Source: Senegalia massiliensis (GTDB lineage Bacteria; Bacillota; Clostridia; Tissierellales; SIT17). From it: 64,000 nt of DNA. The stretch covers positions 496,001 to 560,000 of the forward strand of contig NZ_LR130786.1 in NCBI RefSeq assembly GCF_900626135.1. Reading direction: 5' to 3'. The translations under genes were made by a program, and so were the position numbers. The number at the start of each line of letters is the position of its first letter. Within the stretch, counting starts at the first letter, position 1. Positions 1-8,013 of this stretch are shown one piece after another. Below the pieces are notes generated by a model. The model saw only the letters and a program-made list of their open reading frames with translations, was not told where the DNA came from and searched no databases.

Positions 1-444
1 ATTTGACTTAGTAACTTCTCTACTCTCAAAATTAATATCTAAATCTCCAATAGTTAAAATATCATTTTTCACATTGTTTTTTTCTATTCTTCTAAATATT
101 GCCCTTATTCTAGCTAAAAGCTCCTTTGGACTAAATGGCTTGACTATATAATCATCTGCACCTATATCTAGTCCATTTATTCTATCTTGTTCCATAGATT
201 TTGCTGTAAGCATTATTGTAGGTACTTGTGATGTTTTTCTAATCTTTTGTAATATTTCTTCACCTTTTATATCCGGTAACATTAAATCTAAAATTAAAAA
301 ATCTATATTTTCATTTTCATATATATCAAATGTTTGTTTTCCGTTGTACGCAGTATATACATTATATCCTTCTTTTTCTAAGTAAGCTTTTATAACTTCT
401 ACTATTTCCTTTTGATCATCTACTACTAAAAAGTTTTTTTTCAT
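1..444 (-). CDS. OmpR-family response regulator, C-terminal part outside the window
   Basis: The ATG is at 444 and the reading frame is still open at base 1, so about 148 residues are visible. The protein begins MKKNFLVVDDQKEIVE; the acidic pair DD in the first strand, the phospho-acceptor Asp in LILDLMLPD (about residue 52), the conserved Thr in IMLTAK and the Lys in DDYIVKPFSP are all present, so the receiver domain is complete. The start of a second domain (ILTIGDLDINFESREV) is typical of the OmpR/PhoB winged helix. It is probably the DNA-binding partner of a histidine kinase whose gene would lie further left. It is separated from the upstream prenyl synthase gene by a terminator, so it has its own promoter in the gap of roughly 30 bases. 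Confidence 0.93.
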   Translation of the reverse strand, partial: MKKNFLVVDDQKEIVEVIKAYLEKEGYNVYTAYNGKQTFDIYENENIDFLILDLMLPDIKGEEILQKIRKTSQVPTIMLTAKSMEQDRINGLDIGADDYIVKPFSPKELLARIRAIFRRIEKNNVKNDILTIGDLDINFESREVTKSN

Positions 445-477
445 ATTAACACCTCTACCTAATTATACTATATAATA

Positions 478-502
478 AAATCCAGCATTAGCTGGATTTT
501 AT
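478..502 (-). terminator. Rho-independent terminator after the polyprenyl synthase operon
   Basis: The arms AAAATCCAGC and GCTGGATTTT enclose a short loop, with T-rich sequence following on the minus strand. It lies just downstream of the stop codon at 534 and just upstream of the response regulator start. Confidence 0.8.
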
Positions 503-533
503 TATATTATAACATTTTGAAGAAAATATGAAT

Positions 534-1499
534 TTAATATTTCCTCTTTAATAATTTTTCTGTTATTTCATATATAATTTTTTTACTTTCGTTTTCTGGA
601 AGTGATTCTATATTTTTAAATGCTCTATTTGTATATTTTATAGCTAGCCTCTTTGATCTTTCTATTGCATCTGAATTTTTAACTATATTTATGATTTCGA
701 TTACATCTTCGTTATCAATATTATCTTTTTTTATTATATCTTCTAAATTATTATTGCCTTCTAAAATAGCATATATTAAAGGTAAAGTAAAAAATCCTTG
801 TTTAAGATCATTTTTTATGCTCTTCCCCATTGTATTTTCATTCGCTGTATAATCTAATATATCATCTATTATTTGAAATGCCATACCTATATTATAACCA
901 ATTTTCCCTAGTTTTTTTGATAGCTTTTCATCACAATCAGCTTCTTTTGCACCTATTGTAAAGCTCATTGCAAAAAGAGCTGCAGTTTTACCTGAAATTA
1001 TTTTTAAATATCTTTTTAAAGACACATTTCTATTAAATCTAAAATGATGTTGTCTTATTTCCCCAATACAAATTTTTACTATAGATTGAGATATTTTTTT
1101 TATATTTTCCATAGAATAATCTTCACTTAGCATAAGAAAACATTTGGAAAAAAGATAATCTCCCATATATACTGCTTGATCCTTGCCATACTTTGATTGT
1201 ATTGTTACATTCCCTCTTCTTAATTTTGATTCATCTATTATATCATCATGAATAAGAGTAGCCATATGAAGCATTTCTATTACTGCTGCTAAGTTTTTAT
1301 GCTTTTTATCATTATAATTACCAAATTTGGATGATAACAATAAAAATGCAGGTCTAAGCATTTTTCCACCTGAAAGAATCAAATCAGTCAAAGGTTCTTC
1401 TATATATTTCTCTGTTGTTTTTACATTTTCTATCATTATTTTGTTTACATCTTGTAACTCACTTTTAATTTGAGGATAACCATCCCAAAACATATTCAT
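534..1499 (-). CDS. polyprenyl diphosphate synthase (long-chain, HepT-like)
   Basis: This is an all-trans polyprenyl diphosphate synthase: it condenses isopentenyl diphosphate onto an allylic primer to build the isoprenoid chain of quinones. The first aspartate motif DDIID (about residue 85) and the second DDILD (about residue 212) are intact, along with GGKMLRP near the N terminus and GKTAALF. Length (321 aa) suits the family. A GTG at 1511 opens the frame earlier, but the sequence GGGTGAT lies seven bases before the ATG at 1499, so I prefer that start. It is the last gene of a three-gene operon with a Gx transporter-like protein and a NusG domain II protein, a common clostridial grouping. 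It may supply a menaquinone side chain for the adjacent NADH dehydrogenase; the chain length cannot be told from sequence. Confidence 0.9.
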   Translation of the reverse strand: MNMFWDGYPQIKSELQDVNKIMIENVKTTEKYIEEPLTDLILSGGKMLRPAFLLLSSKFGNYNDKKHKNLAAVIEMLHMATLIHDDIIDESKLRRGNVTIQSKYGKDQAVYMGDYLFSKCFLMLSEDYSMENIKKISQSIVKICIGEIRQHHFRFNRNVSLKRYLKIISGKTAALFAMSFTIGAKEADCDEKLSKKLGKIGYNIGMAFQIIDDILDYTANENTMGKSIKNDLKQGFFTLPLIYAILEGNNNLEDIIKKDNIDNEDVIEIINIVKNSDAIERSKRLAIKYTNRAFKNIESLPENESKKIIYEITEKLLKRKY

Positions 1500-1533
1500 A
1501 TTATTTATCACCCTTGATATTTACTTTTAATTT

Positions 1534-2049
1534 TTAAGTCTTAAAAAATAAACCAGTATCTTTTAAGAATTTCAATATATATTTTACTGTAATACCTACA
1601 AATAATCCTGTAATAACCGAAGATAATAATAATAGAGGTAGATATATAAATATATTTAAATTTTCTATTATTAATGCCGCCATTAAAATTTGACCTATAT
1701 TATGAAATACAGCTCCTACAATACTAATACCAATTACACTTATTTTTTCTCGTCCTATTACTTTTAATATATACATTATTAAGAAGCTTAATATTCCACC
1801 AGAAATACTAAATAGAAATCCTGATACATTTCCTCCCAGTAGACTAGCAAGTATTACTCTTAAAATTACTACAGTAAGTGTTTCTTTAAAACCAAATAAA
1901 TATAAAGACACAAGAGTAATAATATTAGCAAGTCCTAATTTAGCACCAGGAACTCCAAAATTAAATGGTATCAATCTTTCTACCAAATGAAGTACTAATG
2001 CTTGAGCTACTAATAATGATATCACTACTATTTTCCTTGTTTTATTCAT
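1534..2049 (-). CDS. Gx transporter family membrane protein (heptaprenyl diphosphate synthase component I-like)
   Basis: A 171-residue integral membrane protein with about five hydrophobic segments and a Gly-rich stretch near residues 70-90 (SLLGGNVSGFLFSISGG), matching Pfam Hpre_diP_synt_I / Gx transporter proteins. Members resemble S components of ECF-type transporters. The old name 'heptaprenyl diphosphate synthase component I' is positional, since these proteins sit beside prenyl synthases, as here. The Shine-Dalgarno AGGAGGGAG overlaps the TAG stop of the preceding NusG-II gene, which implies translational coupling. Substrate is unknown; an isoprenoid precursor or a vitamin is an inference from context only. 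Confidence 0.85.
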   Translation of the reverse strand: MNKTRKIVVISLLVAQALVLHLVERLIPFNFGVPGAKLGLANIITLVSLYLFGFKETLTVVILRVILASLLGGNVSGFLFSISGGILSFLIMYILKVIGREKISVIGISIVGAVFHNIGQILMAALIIENLNIFIYLPLLLLSSVITGLFVGITVKYILKFLKDTGLFFKT

Positions 2050-2058
2050 AACTCCCTC

Positions 2059-2436
2059 CTAGTAAGAGGTATCATCTAATCCACCCTCTTTTTCTCCTAT
2101 AATTTCTACTACAACTTTATTTGGAAGGCATACTAAAATCTCACCAGGTTCATCTATTTCTCCATCCTCTACACAAACTTTATCAGGACAGTTTGCATCT
2201 ATAATATTTGCTTTATTATCAGATAATTTTATAGTATTCTTCCCAAACTCAGTATCTAAATTTATTGTTTCATCTGTTGTTTCTGTTAATTCAACAGTTT
2301 TATAAACTTGTCCATCTATTGAAATTTGAGCTTTCTTACTATTAAAATCATCGTCTTTTATATAATTTAAATATAAAAACCCTAATAATGAAATTAAAAG
2401 TACAGAAATGATAATTATCTTATCAAATTTTTTCAT
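2059..2436 (-). CDS. NusG domain II-containing protein
   Basis: A 125-residue protein with an N-terminal membrane anchor (residues 8-26) and an extracytoplasmic beta-rich domain. The block CPDKVCVEDGEIDEPGE followed by CLPNKVVVEI is the hallmark of the stand-alone NusG domain II family (Pfam NusG_II), with three conserved cysteines. These small proteins commonly travel with Gx transporters, ApbE and respiratory flavoproteins; their biochemical role is not established. It is the first gene of the operon, preceded by AGAGGAATATTT before the ATG, and ends in TAG inside the next gene's ribosome binding site. Confidence 0.88.
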   Translation of the reverse strand: MKKFDKIIIISVLLISLLGFLYLNYIKDDDFNSKKAQISIDGQVYKTVELTETTDETINLDTEFGKNTIKLSDNKANIIDANCPDKVCVEDGEIDEPGEILVCLPNKVVVEIIGEKEGGLDDTSY

Positions 2437-2502
2437 AAATATTCCTCTTTCTAAACTATTATCTTCTATAGTTTATCAATTTTCAAACCTTTAATCAAAT
2501 AA

Positions 2503-2534
2503 AATCCTTTCGCAAAAAAATAGTGCGAAAGGAT
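2503..2534 (-). terminator. Rho-independent terminator of the NADH dehydrogenase gene
   Basis: The stem ATCCTTTCGCA / TGCGAAAGGAT encloses a loop of about nine bases. On the minus strand it is followed by TTTTATTTG. It lies directly after the stop codon at 2542. Confidence 0.85.
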
Positions 2535-2541
2535 AATATTT

Positions 2542-4374
2542 CTAATCTATATATAAATATGATTTCCTTGCAAATGGGGTTTTCATCCACCACTTTTTAA
2601 GTATTGGCATTACATAGTAATCTAAGCCAAATACTCTTCCTGCACCACCTATTAAAGCTATTCCTGCTGCTAAATACCAAAGCATTTCATAAGGTGCCAT
2701 ACCTGATGTCCAAATCATTATACCCATTACTACAGATACTATAGAAGCTATCGCTGTAAATAAGCCAAGAATTAATAGTCCACCTACTACAATTTCAGCT
2801 ATTACCATTCCTGTTTGGAATACACTAGCAAGTATTGTGAAATCACCATCATCAGTATAGAAAAATATATTCATAAACCAATCCATAATATCACTTATAA
2901 AATCTGGTACTGGTAAAGCGTCTCCCCACTCTGCTGCTTGTTCTCCAGCTGCTGCAGTTGTTTCACTTGCACCTGTAGTCCCTTCTACAGATAAAGGAGA
3001 TTGTGGGATTAAGAATATATTAGTTGGATCTTCTATTACTTGAGGTATCTTATTTAATCCTTCTCTTAACCATTTATATCCTACAAATACTCTTAAAGGT
3101 ACTAACCAGAAATTAGGACTTCTATATGAGAAATGTCCTCCTAATATTGATCTATTCTCTTTTATAGTAAAGAATTGATGCATTATATAAGACCATACTA
3201 CATTAAATCCACCTACTCCAAATAAATAATGAACATTTACCATATGCTTCATAAACATTGCAAAGAAACCTGATAATTCCATATTTCCTAAATGAGCTAC
3301 TGCATATCTTGACCCTATTGAAACCATAAATCCATGATAATTAGATTTAAATCCTTTTAAATCCTTATTATTGATATCAGATTCAATGTTTTCTACTGCT
3401 GTTTCTGCTGTTTGAAGTGCTGTTTCAACTATTTGAGGTGTAGGTCCTGATTCTTCTTCAAAATATGAATTATCACCTATAACATATACATTTTTATGAT
3501 CTACAGACTGCATATATTCATTTGTTTGAATACGACCTCTTTTTCCTAAAGTAAGACCTAAATTTGCTGCAAAGCTACTTCCTTGTACTCCAGCTGTCCA
3601 AATAAGAGTGTGTGTTTTGAACTCTTGACCATCTTTTAAAGTTACACTATCAGGAGTAACTTTAGTTATCATTGATTGAGTTAATATTTCTACTCCTAAT
3701 TTATTAAGTCTTCTTTCTGCTTTTGCTATTAATTTATCGTTTAATATAGGTAATATTTTTGGAAGCCCTTCTACTAATTTAAGAGAAACTTCTTTTTCAT
3801 TTATGTTAAACTTTCTTGATAATTTTTTCTTCCATTCTGCAATTTCACCTATTGTTTCAACTCCTGTAAATCCTGCTCCTGCTATTACAAAAGTCAACAT
3901 TTTACGTCTTTTCTCTTCGTCTCTTTCAGTGCTTGCAAGTTCAAACATTTTATAAACATGTTCTTTTATTTTTACAGCATCATCATATGACCATATTGTA
4001 AAACTGTGCTCTTTTGATCCTTCTACTCCAAAAAATGCTGGTTCAGATCCAGAACCTAATACTAAATAATCATATTCATATTCTTCTGTCTTGGATATAA
4101 GCTTTTGAGATTCAAAATCAATGCTATCAATCTTATCAGTAACAACGTTTACTTTCTTTTTACCAAATATCTTTTCTAAGTTGATCTGAACACCATGCTT
4201 CTCAATTCTACTACCTGCAACTTCATGCAAGTCAGTTAAAAGAGTATGATATGAATTTTTGTCAATTAAAGTAATTTCTACTTCATCGTTTTTCTTGAAT
4301 TTTTTATGAAGTAATTTAGCTGAATGAACGCCCCCATACCCTGCGCCCAAAATCACTATTCTTTTCTTACTCAT
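2542..4374 (-). CDS. type II NADH dehydrogenase with C-terminal DoxX-like membrane domain
   Basis: The first 370 residues are a two-dinucleotide-binding-domain flavoprotein. GAGYGG (residues 10-15) binds FAD, GAGFTGVE (166-173) binds NAD(P)H, and VIGDNSYF (about 298) is the second FAD motif. This is the NDH-2 fold, which passes electrons from NADH to a quinone without pumping protons. Ordinary NDH-2 proteins have about 400 residues; this one has 610. The extra C-terminal part has several hydrophobic helices, including FVGYKWLREGLNKIP, which recalls DoxX/TQO small-subunit membrane domains. A low-complexity Thr/Ala/Gly linker (about residues 467-480) sits in the middle. The fusion probably anchors the enzyme at the quinone pool. 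It is monocistronic, with a long leader and its own terminator. Confidence 0.88.
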   Translation of the reverse strand: MSKKRIVILGAGYGGVHSAKLLHKKFKKNDEVEITLIDKNSYHTLLTDLHEVAGSRIEKHGVQINLEKIFGKKKVNVVTDKIDSIDFESQKLISKTEEYEYDYLVLGSGSEPAFFGVEGSKEHSFTIWSYDDAVKIKEHVYKMFELASTERDEEKRRKMLTFVIAGAGFTGVETIGEIAEWKKKLSRKFNINEKEVSLKLVEGLPKILPILNDKLIAKAERRLNKLGVEILTQSMITKVTPDSVTLKDGQEFKTHTLIWTAGVQGSSFAANLGLTLGKRGRIQTNEYMQSVDHKNVYVIGDNSYFEEESGPTPQIVETALQTAETAVENIESDINNKDLKGFKSNYHGFMVSIGSRYAVAHLGNMELSGFFAMFMKHMVNVHYLFGVGGFNVVWSYIMHQFFTIKENRSILGGHFSYRSPNFWLVPLRVFVGYKWLREGLNKIPQVIEDPTNIFLIPQSPLSVEGTTGASETTAAAGEQAAEWGDALPVPDFISDIMDWFMNIFFYTDDGDFTILASVFQTGMVIAEIVVGGLLILGLFTAIASIVSVVMGIMIWTSGMAPYEMLWYLAAGIALIGGAGRVFGLDYYVMPILKKWWMKTPFARKSYLYID

Positions 4375-4401
4375 TATGAGCCTCCTTAATTTTTTTATAT
4401 T

Positions 4402-4505
4402 AACTCTGTATTTAATTATATTGATAAAAATGTAACTTTTATGAATAAAATAATAGCATGTCCATATATCATTGTTAATATTGTAACTATGATGTATACA
4501 GAGTT
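4402..4505. repeat. widely spaced perfect inverted repeat flanking the NDH-2 promoter
   Basis: AACTCTGTAT at 4402-4411 recurs as its exact reverse complement ATACAGAGTT at 4496-4505. The arms are 84 bases apart, with the inferred NDH-2 promoter between them. They could be paired operator half-sites or the base of a long leader structure. Confidence 0.5.
4450..4478 (-). promoter_or_regulatory. candidate promoter of the NDH-2 gene
   Basis: On the minus strand TTAACA (4473-4478) is followed after exactly 17 bases by TATTAT (4450-4455). The resulting leader is about 70 bases. The -35 box overlaps the sequence TTGTTAA on the plus strand, one half of a Rex-type operator, but the second half is missing. 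Confidence 0.5.
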
Positions 4506-4620
4506 GTATTGATATTATAACATAAATTTTATATTAATCTATACAATTTTATTAAATTTATATTACAGTTTTTTTATTTGTTTACTAGGATTTAATTTTA
4601 TTTATAAATATAAGTAGTTG

Positions 4621-4629
4621 TGATATAAT
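4621..4629 (+). promoter_or_regulatory. extended -10 promoter of apbE
   Basis: TGATATAAT matches the TGnTATAAT extended -10 consensus, 31 bases before the apbE start codon. There is no convincing -35 box, as expected for this promoter class. Confidence 0.6.
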
Positions 4630-4660
4630 TATTTACGAATTTTACAATTGGAGGTTATAT

Positions 4661-5707
4661 ATGAACTTAAAAAGATATTTTATATTATTAATATTATTTG
4701 TTTTATTATTCTTTACAGGGTGTAATTCAAATGAAATTCCAACTGATGAAAATGGAGAACCTAAAAGTGAAAATGCTTTTTATCTTGGAACAGTTGTAGA
4801 TATTACCATATATGATAAAGCTCCTGATAATATATTTGAAACTCTTTTTTCAAAAATAGAAGATATTGAAAATAAAATGAGCTTAAATATAGATTCATCT
4901 GAAGTAAACAAAATAAATGAAAATGCAGGAAAGAACTTTGTTAAAGTGTCAGAAGATACGTATAATGTAATAGAAAAAGGAAAATATTATTCTGATATAA
5001 CAAAAGGTAATTTTGATATTACAATTGGTCCTGTTGTCAACCTTTGGCAAATAGGAACTGAAAATGCAAAGGTGCCAAGTGAGGCTGAAATAAAAGATAA
5101 GCTTCCTCTAATAGATTATGAAAATGTAATATTAGATGAAAATGAAAAAAAAGTAAAATTAAATAAAGAAAATATGAAATTAGACTTAGGTGGAATAGCA
5201 AAAGGTTATGCAGCTGATGAATTAGCAGACATTTTAAAAGATAATAATGTAAATCATGCAATTATAAATTTAGGTGGAAATGTCTTAGCATTAGGTGATA
5301 AACCTGATGGGTCATCTTGGAAAATAGGTGTACAGAACCCTTTTGAACCACGTGGAAAACATATAGCTATAGCTAATGTAAAGGATAAGACGGTAGTATC
5401 ATCAGGTGTATATGAAAGAAATTTCACTGAAGATGGAAAATTTTATCATCATATATTAAACCCTTTTACAGGTTATCCAGTGGAAAATAAATTACAAAGT
5501 GTCACAATAATTTCAGATACCTCTTTTGATGCTGATGGACTCTCTACAGGTATATTTGCTCTTGGTCTAGAAAAAGGACTAGAATTTGTTGAAAAAACAG
5601 AAAGAGTAGATGCTCTTTTCATAACTAATGAAAAAAAAGTATATATTACTTCTAACATAAAGAAAAATATTGAAATGACAAATAAAGAATTTGAATTAAT
5701 GAATTAA
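4661..5707 (+). CDS. apbE: FAD:protein FMN transferase (ApbE), lipoprotein
   Basis: ApbE attaches FMN covalently to Thr/Ser residues of respiratory flavoprotein subunits outside the membrane. The N terminus is a lipoprotein signal with lipobox FTGC (Cys21). Family motifs are present in order: DLGGIAKGYAADEL (175-188), INLGGNVLALG (202-212), HHILNPFTGYPVE (263-275) and the metal-binding DADGLSTGIFALG (290-302). Length (348 aa) is normal. The start follows TTGGAGGTTATAT. It is divergent from the NDH-2 gene, and no Rnf, Nqr or other typical flavinylated target gene is visible in the window, so its substrate must be encoded elsewhere or be unusual. Confidence 0.95.
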   Translation: MNLKRYFILLILFVLLFFTGCNSNEIPTDENGEPKSENAFYLGTVVDITIYDKAPDNIFETLFSKIEDIENKMSLNIDSSEVNKINENAGKNFVKVSEDTYNVIEKGKYYSDITKGNFDITIGPVVNLWQIGTENAKVPSEAEIKDKLPLIDYENVILDENEKKVKLNKENMKLDLGGIAKGYAADELADILKDNNVNHAIINLGGNVLALGDKPDGSSWKIGVQNPFEPRGKHIAIANVKDKTVVSSGVYERNFTEDGKFYHHILNPFTGYPVENKLQSVTIISDTSFDADGLSTGIFALGLEKGLEFVEKTERVDALFITNEKKVYITSNIKKNIEMTNKEFELMN

Positions 5708-5733
5708 AAAAAGCTCAGAAACTGAGCTTTTTT
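5707..5733. terminator. bidirectional terminator between apbE and the DUF2680 gene
   Basis: The arms AAAAAAGCTCAG (5707-5718) and CTGAGCTTTTTT (5722-5733) enclose a three-base loop. It has A and T runs on both sides and serves two convergent genes, overlapping the last base of both stop regions. Confidence 0.92.
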
Positions 5734-6080
5734 TAATAATTATGACAATATCCTCCAAAACCATTGTATCCACCATATCCATTTCTTTTTCCATCTCTTT
5801 GACCTCTTCTAAATCCCATTCCGGGTCCAGGATAATCTTCATCATCAAATCCATTTTCATTGTGATAATCTTCTACTTCTTTCAATCTTTCTTTATAATC
5901 CTCTGCTTGTTCAGGAGTTATATCTCCATTTTTTACCCCTTCGTCAATTCTATCTTTTTGCCACTCCATTTTATCTCTAAACCATTCTGGAACAACACTT
6001 CCATCTCCATCTGCAAAGGCTACAACTCCAGCTGAAAATACTAATGCTGAAATCAATAATACGCTTAAAAATTTCTTCAT
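5733..6080 (-). CDS. DUF2680-type secreted protein
   Basis: A 115-residue protein with a clear signal peptide (MKKFLSVLLISALVFSAGVV, probable cleavage after AFA near residue 23). The mature part begins with a PEWFRDKMEWQKDRIDEGV helix and the NGDITPEQAEDYKERL helix typical of Pfam DUF2680. It ends in a Gly/Tyr/Arg-rich tail of GGYNGFGGY type. DUF2680 proteins are small, secreted, often Gly- or His-rich, and of unknown function. It is monocistronic and uses AAGGAGAT upstream of ATG. The Gly-Tyr tail could be disordered or wall-associated; this is inference. Confidence 0.8.
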   Translation of the reverse strand: MKKFLSVLLISALVFSAGVVAFADGDGSVVPEWFRDKMEWQKDRIDEGVKNGDITPEQAEDYKERLKEVEDYHNENGFDDEDYPGPGMGFRRGQRDGKRNGYGGYNGFGGYCHNY

Positions 6081-6156
6081 AATTTACATCTCCTTTTTAT
6101 ATTTATATTTTGTTTAATATAATTATAAAAAAATATTATGAAGAAATTATGAATAA

Positions 6157-7263
6157 CTATGATTCTTTTTTAAACTCATTTAAATTTAAATTATCTTCAA
6201 AATATAAACTTGTACTTGGAAATGCAACTTCTACTTTTTCTTGTTCTAAAATATCCATTATTTTAAGGTTTATATCTTGTTTTATATTTAAATACTCATT
6301 ATAATCTACTGCTTTTGCAAAATATTGTATAAGTATATCTAAACTACTATCATTAAATATTTCAAAATTTGTAAGTATCATTTCACTATCTACATCAGGA
6401 TGTTGTAATAACATATATTTAATATTATCAACAACTCTCTCTACTTTATAAGATGATGTAGAATATGTTAATCCTAAATAGAATCTAACGCGTCTAATTC
6501 CTCTTTTTGAAAAATTAGTTATAGCATTTTCAGATACTTTTGAATTAGGTATAGTTATTAATGCTTTTTCAAATGTTCTTATTTTAGTACTTCTAAAATT
6601 AATATCTTCTATTACACCTTCAATATTAGAAAATACTACCCAATCACCAATATCAAATGGTTTATCAATTAAAATTGAAATCCCACCAAAGATATTTGCT
6701 AAACTATCTTTTGCAGCCATTGCTATAGCAATACCTCCAATTCCAAGACCTGCTATAAAAGCACTAATACTATATCCAAATTCCTCAGCTATTATAGCTA
6801 TACATATTGATACTATAATAACTCTAATTATTCTTGAAATAAAAGGTTTTAATATTTTTTGTGATTTTAAATTTAATTTTGCTCCTAGTTTATCATAAAT
6901 CCATTCATAAGTTCCTACTACATTATATAATCCCCAAGTTATAATTATTATAATGGAAACTCTAAATAACTTAGTGATTATAGTTTCAGTAATATCTTTA
7001 AATGGTAAAGAAATAAGAGCTATATAAAGTCCTATTGCAATAATTAATGTTCTTATAGGTTTTTTAAATTCATCCAAAATATAATCATCTACTTTATTTT
7101 TGGTTTTTTTAGTAAAGATACTCACAAATTTATATATTATTTTAGTAATAACTGAACTAAATATTATAGAACCCAAAAATATTGCTACTGATATTCCAAT
7201 TTGCATTAAAGAAACTGCAAAATTTTCATCAAAAAAATTTTTTATCCATTCTAAAACTTCCAC
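6157..7263 (-). CDS. MscS-family mechanosensitive ion channel
   Basis: A 368-residue small-conductance mechanosensitive channel. About four or five transmembrane segments occupy residues 15-190. The pore helix and the start of the beta domain are diagnostic: GLGIGGIAIAMAAKDSLANI (about 172-191) followed by FGGISILIDKPFDIGDWV. The C-terminal cytoplasmic domain carries the usual RSTKIRTFEKALITIPNS block. It would open under hypo-osmotic shock to release solutes. The start is GTG, after GGAGGAATATTT. It is a stand-alone gene. Confidence 0.92.
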   Translation of the reverse strand: MEVLEWIKNFFDENFAVSLMQIGISVAIFLGSIIFSSVITKIIYKFVSIFTKKTKNKVDDYILDEFKKPIRTLIIAIGLYIALISLPFKDITETIITKLFRVSIIIIITWGLYNVVGTYEWIYDKLGAKLNLKSQKILKPFISRIIRVIIVSICIAIIAEEFGYSISAFIAGLGIGGIAIAMAAKDSLANIFGGISILIDKPFDIGDWVVFSNIEGVIEDINFRSTKIRTFEKALITIPNSKVSENAITNFSKRGIRRVRFYLGLTYSTSSYKVERVVDNIKYMLLQHPDVDSEMILTNFEIFNDSSLDILIQYFAKAVDYNEYLNIKQDINLKIMDILEQEKVEVAFPSTSLYFEDNLNLNEFKKES

Positions 7264-7342
7264 AAATATTCCTCCATATTAAATTATATTTATTATTTAA
7301 AAGTATATACATGATTTTAAATTTTATCAATATAGATAAAAA

Positions 7343-7366
7343 AATAATCCCGTATACGGGATTATT
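7343..7366 (-). terminator. terminator of the PfpI-like gene
   Basis: A perfect 24-base palindrome centred on CGTATACG, followed by seven T on the minus strand. It is placed immediately after the stop codon at 7372. Confidence 0.88.
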
Positions 7367-7371
7367 TTCAT

Positions 7372-7878
7372 CTATTTAATTTTTTCTATAATTTTTGTAG
7401 TAAATGCTATTAAGTCTTCAGGACTTCTAGATGTAATTATATTTCCATCAACTACAACCTCTTCATCTTTGTAAGTTGCTCCAGCATTTATTAAATCATC
7501 TTTTATTGTGTGATATGAAGTTAATTCCTTTCCTTTTATATCACAAGTAGAAGCTATCATCCAAGGTCCATGACATATTGCTGCAATAATTTTTTCTTTA
7601 TTATTCATATCCTTTACAAAATCCTTAGTTGCTTTACATGCTCTCATTTTATCTGGTGAATATCCTCCAGGAATAACAACAGCATCATAATCACCTGCAT
7701 TTATATCACTTGATGCTAAATCAGATTTAGTAGGAACTCCATTTTTACCTTTGTAAACAGTATCTTTTTCAGTACCTATTAAGTCAACATCAAAGCCTTC
7801 TTCTTTAAGTCTATATAAAGGCCAAAGAAGTTCAATATCTTCATACATATTTTCTACTAGTAAAGCTATTTTTTTCAA
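7372..7878 (-). CDS. DJ-1/PfpI family protein (type 1 glutamine amidotransferase-like)
   Basis: A 168-residue single-domain protein of the DJ-1/PfpI superfamily. The nucleophile elbow is AAICHGPWMIAS with Cys at about 101 and the following His, and the preceding conserved segment VVIPGGYSPDKMR supplies the usual backbone contacts. Such proteins act as deglycases, chaperones or stress proteins; specific activity cannot be read from sequence. The start codon is TTG, eight bases after AGGAGG. Monocistronic with its own terminator. Confidence 0.9.
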   Translation of the reverse strand: MKKIALLVENMYEDIELLWPLYRLKEEGFDVDLIGTEKDTVYKGKNGVPTKSDLASSDINAGDYDAVVIPGGYSPDKMRACKATKDFVKDMNNKEKIIAAICHGPWMIASTCDIKGKELTSYHTIKDDLINAGATYKDEEVVVDGNIITSRSPEDLIAFTTKIIEKIK

Positions 7879-7972
7879 TCTTATAACCTCCTATATTTTT
7901 GACTCTATAAATTACTTACCCCCTAAGTATCTATTTATTCACTATACTTAGAGTTTAATCTATTTACAATTG

Positions 7973-7981
7973 TGATATAAT
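7973..7981 (+). promoter_or_regulatory. extended -10 promoter of the gene at 8014
   Basis: TGATATAAT is identical to the extended -10 box in front of apbE and lies 33 bases upstream of the start codon. Confidence 0.55.
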
Positions 7982-8013
7982 ATAATTTAGAAAATAATTA
8001 TAGGGGTGATTTT

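Noticed and set aside
4466-4490. Rex repressor operator upstream of NDH-2
   Set aside because: Only one half-site TTGTTAA is present; the second half reads TTGTAAC in the wrong orientation.
5037-5261. Leu/His-rich frame on the minus strand inside apbE
   Set aside because: It is the antisense of a well-supported gene and has the skewed composition of a shadow frame. The same holds for other frames opposite the SLC13, antiporter, OCD and DMT genes.
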